A stretch of 64,000 nucleotides of DNA from Sanguibacter gelidistatuariae (GTDB taxonomy: Bacteria; Actinomycetota; Actinomycetes; Actinomycetales; Cellulomonadaceae): positions 186,001 to 250,000 of the forward strand of contig NZ_FMYH01000004.1 of assembly GCF_900096585.1 (NCBI RefSeq). Direction: 5' to 3'. The position numbers and the translations under genes were made by a program. The first letter of the stretch is position 1. Every line of letters begins with the position of its first letter. The notes under the pieces were generated by a model. The model saw only the letters and a program-made list of their open reading frames with translations, ran no database searches and was not told the DNA's origin. This document shows, one piece after another, positions 60,863-64,000 of the stretch.

Positions 60863-62038
60863 ATGGACGACCCCTACGCGGCCTTGCTGCCCGTCGTCGT
60901 CGTGGCCTTTCTCAGCCCGCTCCTCGTGGGGCTGCTGCCCGCCCGTGCGCGCGTCCCCCAGGTGGTCGTGCTGCTGCTCGGCGGAGTGATCATCGGCCCT
61001 CAGATGCTGGACTGGTCTTCGCAGGCATCGGTGGTTCTGCTCTCCGACCTCGGCTTGGGCTTCCTCTTCCTGTTCGCGGGGTACGAGCTGGACCCGGCGA
61101 TCATGCGCCAGCGCGCCGGGCGTCTGGCGATCGGCGCGTGGTGCACCTCGCTGGTGGTCGCCGTCGCACTCGTCTTCGTGGTGGCCGCGCCGGCCACCAG
61201 CCAGGCGCTGGCCGCGGGCTCGATCGCCCTGACGACGACGGCCCTGGGCGTGCTCCTGCCGGTTCTGCGCGACGCCGGCCAGCTCGGCACCCGCTTCGGC
61301 ACGGCCGTCTTCGCGGTGGGCGCGGTGGGCGAGCTCGGACCGATCGTGGCCATGGCCCTGCTGCTCGGGTCCCGGCGCAGCGGTGCAGCAGCCGTCCTGC
61401 TCGTCGTCTTCGCGGTCGTGGCGGTGCTGCTGGCGCTCCTACCGACGAAGATCCGGCTTCCCCGGACCGAGGCGGTGCTGCTCCGCAGCGAGCACGGCAC
61501 AGGCCAGACGACGGTGCGGCTGACGCTCGTCCTGCTCGTCGCGCTGCTCGCCGCCGCCGCGAGCCTCGGCTTCGATGCCGTGCTGGGCGCCTTCCTGGCC
61601 GGGATGATCCTGCGCCGCTGGGCACCGGGCGACGTCGAGAAGCTTGAGGAGAAGATGGACGTCATCGGTTGGGGAGTGTTCATCCCGGTGTTCTTCGTCA
61701 GCTCCGGCATGGGCCTGGACATCGACTCGATCGGCAAGGAGCCGTGGATGCCCTTCGTCTTCCTCGCGCTGCTGCTCGTGGTGCGCAGCGGTCCGGTGCT
61801 CGCCTGGTTCCGCAGGGCCCTGGCGGGAGGAGAACGGGTGCAGGTCGCCCTGTACAGCGCGACGACGCTGCCGCTCCTCGTCGCGCTCACCAAGCTGGCG
61901 GTCGACGACGGGGTGATGTCCCGGTCGGTGGCAGCGGCCCTCGTCGGGGCCGGGGTGCTGTCCGTGCTGGTGTTTCCGATCGCTGCGCACCGGCTGGGCG
62001 ACCGTGACCGTGCGGCTCTGGGGTCGCCCCCGGAGTGA
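60863..62038 (+). CDS. Cation:proton antiporter (CPA2 family)
   Basis: 391 aa, about 11-12 membrane helices. VPQVVVLLLGGVIIGPQMLD, LLSDLGLGFLFLFAGYELDP, FDAVLGAFLAGMILR and KMDVIGWGVFIPVFFVSSG are typical of KefB/NapA-type CPA2 exchangers. No TrkA-N domain is attached, so it is probably a Na+/H+ or K+/H+ antiporter of the short type. ATG 60863 follows GGAGG; it starts 105 bp after the tRNA. Confidence 0.88.
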   Translation: MDDPYAALLPVVVVAFLSPLLVGLLPARARVPQVVVLLLGGVIIGPQMLDWSSQASVVLLSDLGLGFLFLFAGYELDPAIMRQRAGRLAIGAWCTSLVVAVALVFVVAAPATSQALAAGSIALTTTALGVLLPVLRDAGQLGTRFGTAVFAVGAVGELGPIVAMALLLGSRRSGAAAVLLVVFAVVAVLLALLPTKIRLPRTEAVLLRSEHGTGQTTVRLTLVLLVALLAAAASLGFDAVLGAFLAGMILRRWAPGDVEKLEEKMDVIGWGVFIPVFFVSSGMGLDIDSIGKEPWMPFVFLALLLVVRSGPVLAWFRRALAGGERVQVALYSATTLPLLVALTKLAVDDGVMSRSVAAALVGAGVLSVLVFPIAAHRLGDRDRAALGSPPE

Positions 62039-62105
62039 CCGGCCGTCGCGGCGAGCCCCGCGCAGCCACGTGCGCGAGGAGCCGGTGGGACGGCGTCAGG
62101 CAGGC

Positions 62106-62942
62106 TCAGCGTGCGTCGTCGGCCCAGTGCGCCGGCAGGTCGAGGCCCGCGGGGATGCGCGTGGCCGCGTCGCCGCGGGCGGCGGTGAGCTGCGGCTGGG
62201 TAAGGAAGAGCGCGTCGGTGAGGTTGGCTCCGCGCAGGTCCGCGTCCCGCAGGTCCGCCCCGATGAGGTCGGACCAGCGCAGGTCTGCACCGCGCAGGTT
62301 GGCGCCGATGAGGAGAGCTCCGCGCAAGGTGGCCCCGCGCAGGTCCGCACCCGCGAGCTTGGCACCGATGAGGTCGGCGCCCCGGCGGTCCTTGGGCTTG
62401 CCCGGCGCACAGGCGCGCACGAGCTCACTCGCCCGGGTGAGCAGGACGTTGACCTCCTGGCGGTAGGCGTCGACGTCGAGGGCGAGCAGTGCCTCCGGCC
62501 GGCCGGCCGCCAGCTCTTCGGTAGCGGCCGACGCCGCGCGCAGGCCGTCGTGGACCGGCGCAGTGGCCGCTCGGGAGAGCGCATCGGTGAGATACCAGAT
62601 GAGCTCGTGGAGGTGACGCACGACCGGGAACACCTCGAACATCTCGGTCATGGTCGCGGGTGCCTCCCGCCAGCTGACCCCCGAGTAGATGACCTGGGCG
62701 ACCTGCTGCCCGGCGCCGAAGCAGTCGTAGACGGTGCAGCCCCGGAAGCCGCTCGGACGTAGCTTGGCGTGGATGCCGCAGCCGAAGGTCGGCTCGAGGT
62801 TGGGGCACGGCGTGCCCGCGGCCTTGGTGATGGCGAAGTCTGACGACCTGGCGAAGGGCAGCGCGACGCAGCACAGCCCGAAGCAGCTGCCGCAGTCCCC
62901 GCGCAGGTCGTCGCGGCCTAGCTGCTGGTCTGCCTCAGACAT
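62106..62942 (-). CDS. Cysteine-rich pentapeptide-repeat protein
   Basis: 278 aa. The N-terminal 75 residues carry a Cys pattern (CGSCFGLCC, then CPNL, FGCGIHAKL, GCTVYDC) like the YkgJ-type metal/Fe-S cysteine cluster. A helical middle follows, then about 11 pentapeptide repeats (residues about 190-250: ADLIG AKLAG ADLRG and so on), which form a right-handed beta-helix. AAGGAG 5 nt before ATG 62942 supports the start. Function unknown. Confidence 0.85.
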   Translation of the reverse strand: MSEADQQLGRDDLRGDCGSCFGLCCVALPFARSSDFAITKAAGTPCPNLEPTFGCGIHAKLRPSGFRGCTVYDCFGAGQQVAQVIYSGVSWREAPATMTEMFEVFPVVRHLHELIWYLTDALSRAATAPVHDGLRAASAATEELAAGRPEALLALDVDAYRQEVNVLLTRASELVRACAPGKPKDRRGADLIGAKLAGADLRGATLRGALLIGANLRGADLRWSDLIGADLRDADLRGANLTDALFLTQPQLTAARGDAATRIPAGLDLPAHWADDAR

Positions 62943-63054
62943 CGTGCTCCTTGCCGCGGTGGTGAACCTGCGCTCGTGGACGACCTCCAGTGTCCCAGCA
63001 CGCGAGCCCGGCGTCACGTCGTTTCCGGCGAGGAGCGGGTGTGGGGCGCGCGGG

Positions 63055-63972
63055 TCACGCGTGGCCCGCCCAGCCGTCGGATGCGTCCTCATGCATGGAC
63101 GGGCAGGTCCCGCCCCGTTCGATGACCGGTTCGAAGTGCCACACCTCGTTCGCGTACGTGCGGCACAACCCGTACCGCTCCGACCGCTCGCCCAGCCACA
63201 GGGCCCCCTCGGTGGGGCCGACGTCGATCGCCAGGCCCGCCACGTGGGCGGAGGCCTCCGGTGGCAGCACCCAACGGCGGGCCGCCTCGGCCGACCCGTA
63301 ACGTTCCAAGGCCGCGTCGACCAGCCCTTGCTGGTCTGCCGCGCTGCGCCAGCCCGAGGTGAGGGTCAGCTCGACGCCGTCGCGTGCGGCGTCGGCTGCG
63401 GCCTCGTCGAAGGTGGCGCGGAGGCCGTCGTCGAGATGCGTCGCGGGACCAGGAGCGGGCACGGGACCGGCCGCGGAAATCGGGCCGGTCGTGGTCCCGG
63501 CCGCGGACGGCCGCGAGAAGACTCCTCCCAGCAGGAGACCCACGGCCACGACGACTGCCACGAGTCCGACGACGAGGCCCGCCGTGGTCCTGCGCCCTCG
63601 CCGGGACGCGCCGCTGGGTCGGGAGGTAGGGCGGGAGGTGGGCGGCCAAGGCTGGGTGCCGGCGCGGGGCGCTGCCCAGGCCGGGTTCTGGGCCGGCGCG
63701 GCGGCCCGCACGGCGCCGGTGTCGGCCGGGCCCACCGGGCGGTGGCCTGCCGTGCGGTGGCCTGCCGTGCGCCGGACAAGCGCTTCGGCATGCGGGCTGG
63801 AGAGCGGCTGCCCAGCGGAGGGCTGCCCAGCGGAGGGCTGCCCGGCGGAGGGTGGCCCGGCCGGGGGCTGCCTGGCTGGCACGCGAGCAGCCGGGACAGC
63901 AGGGTCGTGCCCAGGACGTCGGGGGATCCGCCGACGCGCTGGGTCGTCGAGGTCGTGTGCCATGACAGTCAT
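63055..63972 (-). CDS. D-Ala-D-Ala carboxypeptidase-like peptidase M15 (VanY family), membrane-anchored
   Basis: About 305 aa. A long Pro/Arg-rich cytoplasmic N-terminus with PSAGQ and RTAGH repeats, one membrane helix (about 133-155) and an extracytoplasmic M15B domain: LTSGWRSAADQQGLVDAALE, ASAHVAGLAIDVGP (His and Asp zinc ligands) and ANEVWHFEP (final His). It should trim D-Ala from peptidoglycan stems. Start uncertain near the window edge: ATG 63972 or 63963. Confidence 0.87.
   Translation of the reverse strand: MTVMAHDLDDPARRRIPRRPGHDPAVPAARVPARQPPAGPPSAGQPSAGQPSAGQPLSSPHAEALVRRTAGHRTAGHRPVGPADTGAVRAAAPAQNPAWAAPRAGTQPWPPTSRPTSRPSGASRRGRRTTAGLVVGLVAVVVAVGLLLGGVFSRPSAAGTTTGPISAAGPVPAPGPATHLDDGLRATFDEAAADAARDGVELTLTSGWRSAADQQGLVDAALERYGSAEAARRWVLPPEASAHVAGLAIDVGPTEGALWLGERSERYGLCRTYANEVWHFEPVIERGGTCPSMHEDASDGWAGHA
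63741..63850 (-). repeat. 15-bp coding repeats in the VanY-like N-terminus
   Basis: GGTGGCCTGCCGTGC occurs at 63741-63755 and 63756-63770; GGCTGCCCAGCGGAG at 63806-63820 and 63821-63835 with a near copy at 63836-63850. They encode the RTAGH and PSAGQ pentapeptides. Confidence 0.87.
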
Positions 63973-64000
63973 CTTTGCGCCTGTCGCGGGCTGGCACATC

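Overview
High-GC actinobacterial chromosome. Gene order and protein character point to the order Micrococcales (Cellulomonas/Sanguibacter-like); this is inferred from content only. I see no insertion sequence, integrase, phage gene or CRISPR array.

Layout. 1-3.2 kb: a partial MarR regulator, a two-gene ABC-2 exporter operon and a TetR regulator. 3.3-8.6 kb: tRNA-Gln, glmU, prs, a SIMPL-domain protein, rplY and pth. 8.7-36.7 kb: a large surface-polysaccharide locus. It holds many glycosyltransferases, a Wzz-like protein with a dead kinase domain, a Wzy/WaaL-like membrane protein, a Wzm/Wzt ABC exporter, a membrane-anchored clan-A glycoside hydrolase and an unusual nucleotide-sugar/decoration cassette (SDR, C-methyltransferase-like, RmlC-like, class III aminotransferase, RfbF-like nucleotidyltransferase, pyruvyl transferase, PIG-L deacetylase). 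36.7-39.6 kb: lhgO, polyprenol-phosphate mannose synthase and a PadR regulator. 39.9-53.2 kb: mfd, an OafA/SGNH acyltransferase, pntAB, mazG, the polyprenyl glycosylphosphotransferase likely to start the polymer, and eno. 53.3-57.1 kb: ftsB-like, DUF501, a DUF559 nuclease-like gene bracketed by two related long hairpins and next to a GGGCT repeat, and ppx. 57.3-64 kb: a PadR/membrane-sensor pair, a type II NADH dehydrogenase, a tRNA with anticodon UAA and a short variable loop, a CPA2 antiporter, a Cys-rich pentapeptide-repeat protein and a VanY-like peptidase.

How it fits together. The backbone glmU-prs-rplY-pth-mfd-mazG-eno-ftsB-DUF501-ppx resembles the mycobacterial order, but it is interrupted three times: pth|mfd, mfd|mazG and mazG|eno. 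Each interruption carries polysaccharide genes. A direct repeat of GGGTGA half-sites 12 bp apart recurs upstream of the RmlC-like/aminotransferase pair, a divergent glycosyltransferase pair and the remote initiating transferase, suggesting one regulator for the dispersed genes. GlmU (UDP-GlcNAc) and the mannose synthase may feed precursors. Several promoters look leaderless, with a -10 box 6-7 nt before the start codon.

The most unusual items are the hairpin-bracketed DUF559 cassette, the recurrent 12-bp-spaced direct repeat, the class I-shaped tRNA(UAA), and the nucleotide-sugar cassette with its degenerate methyltransferase.
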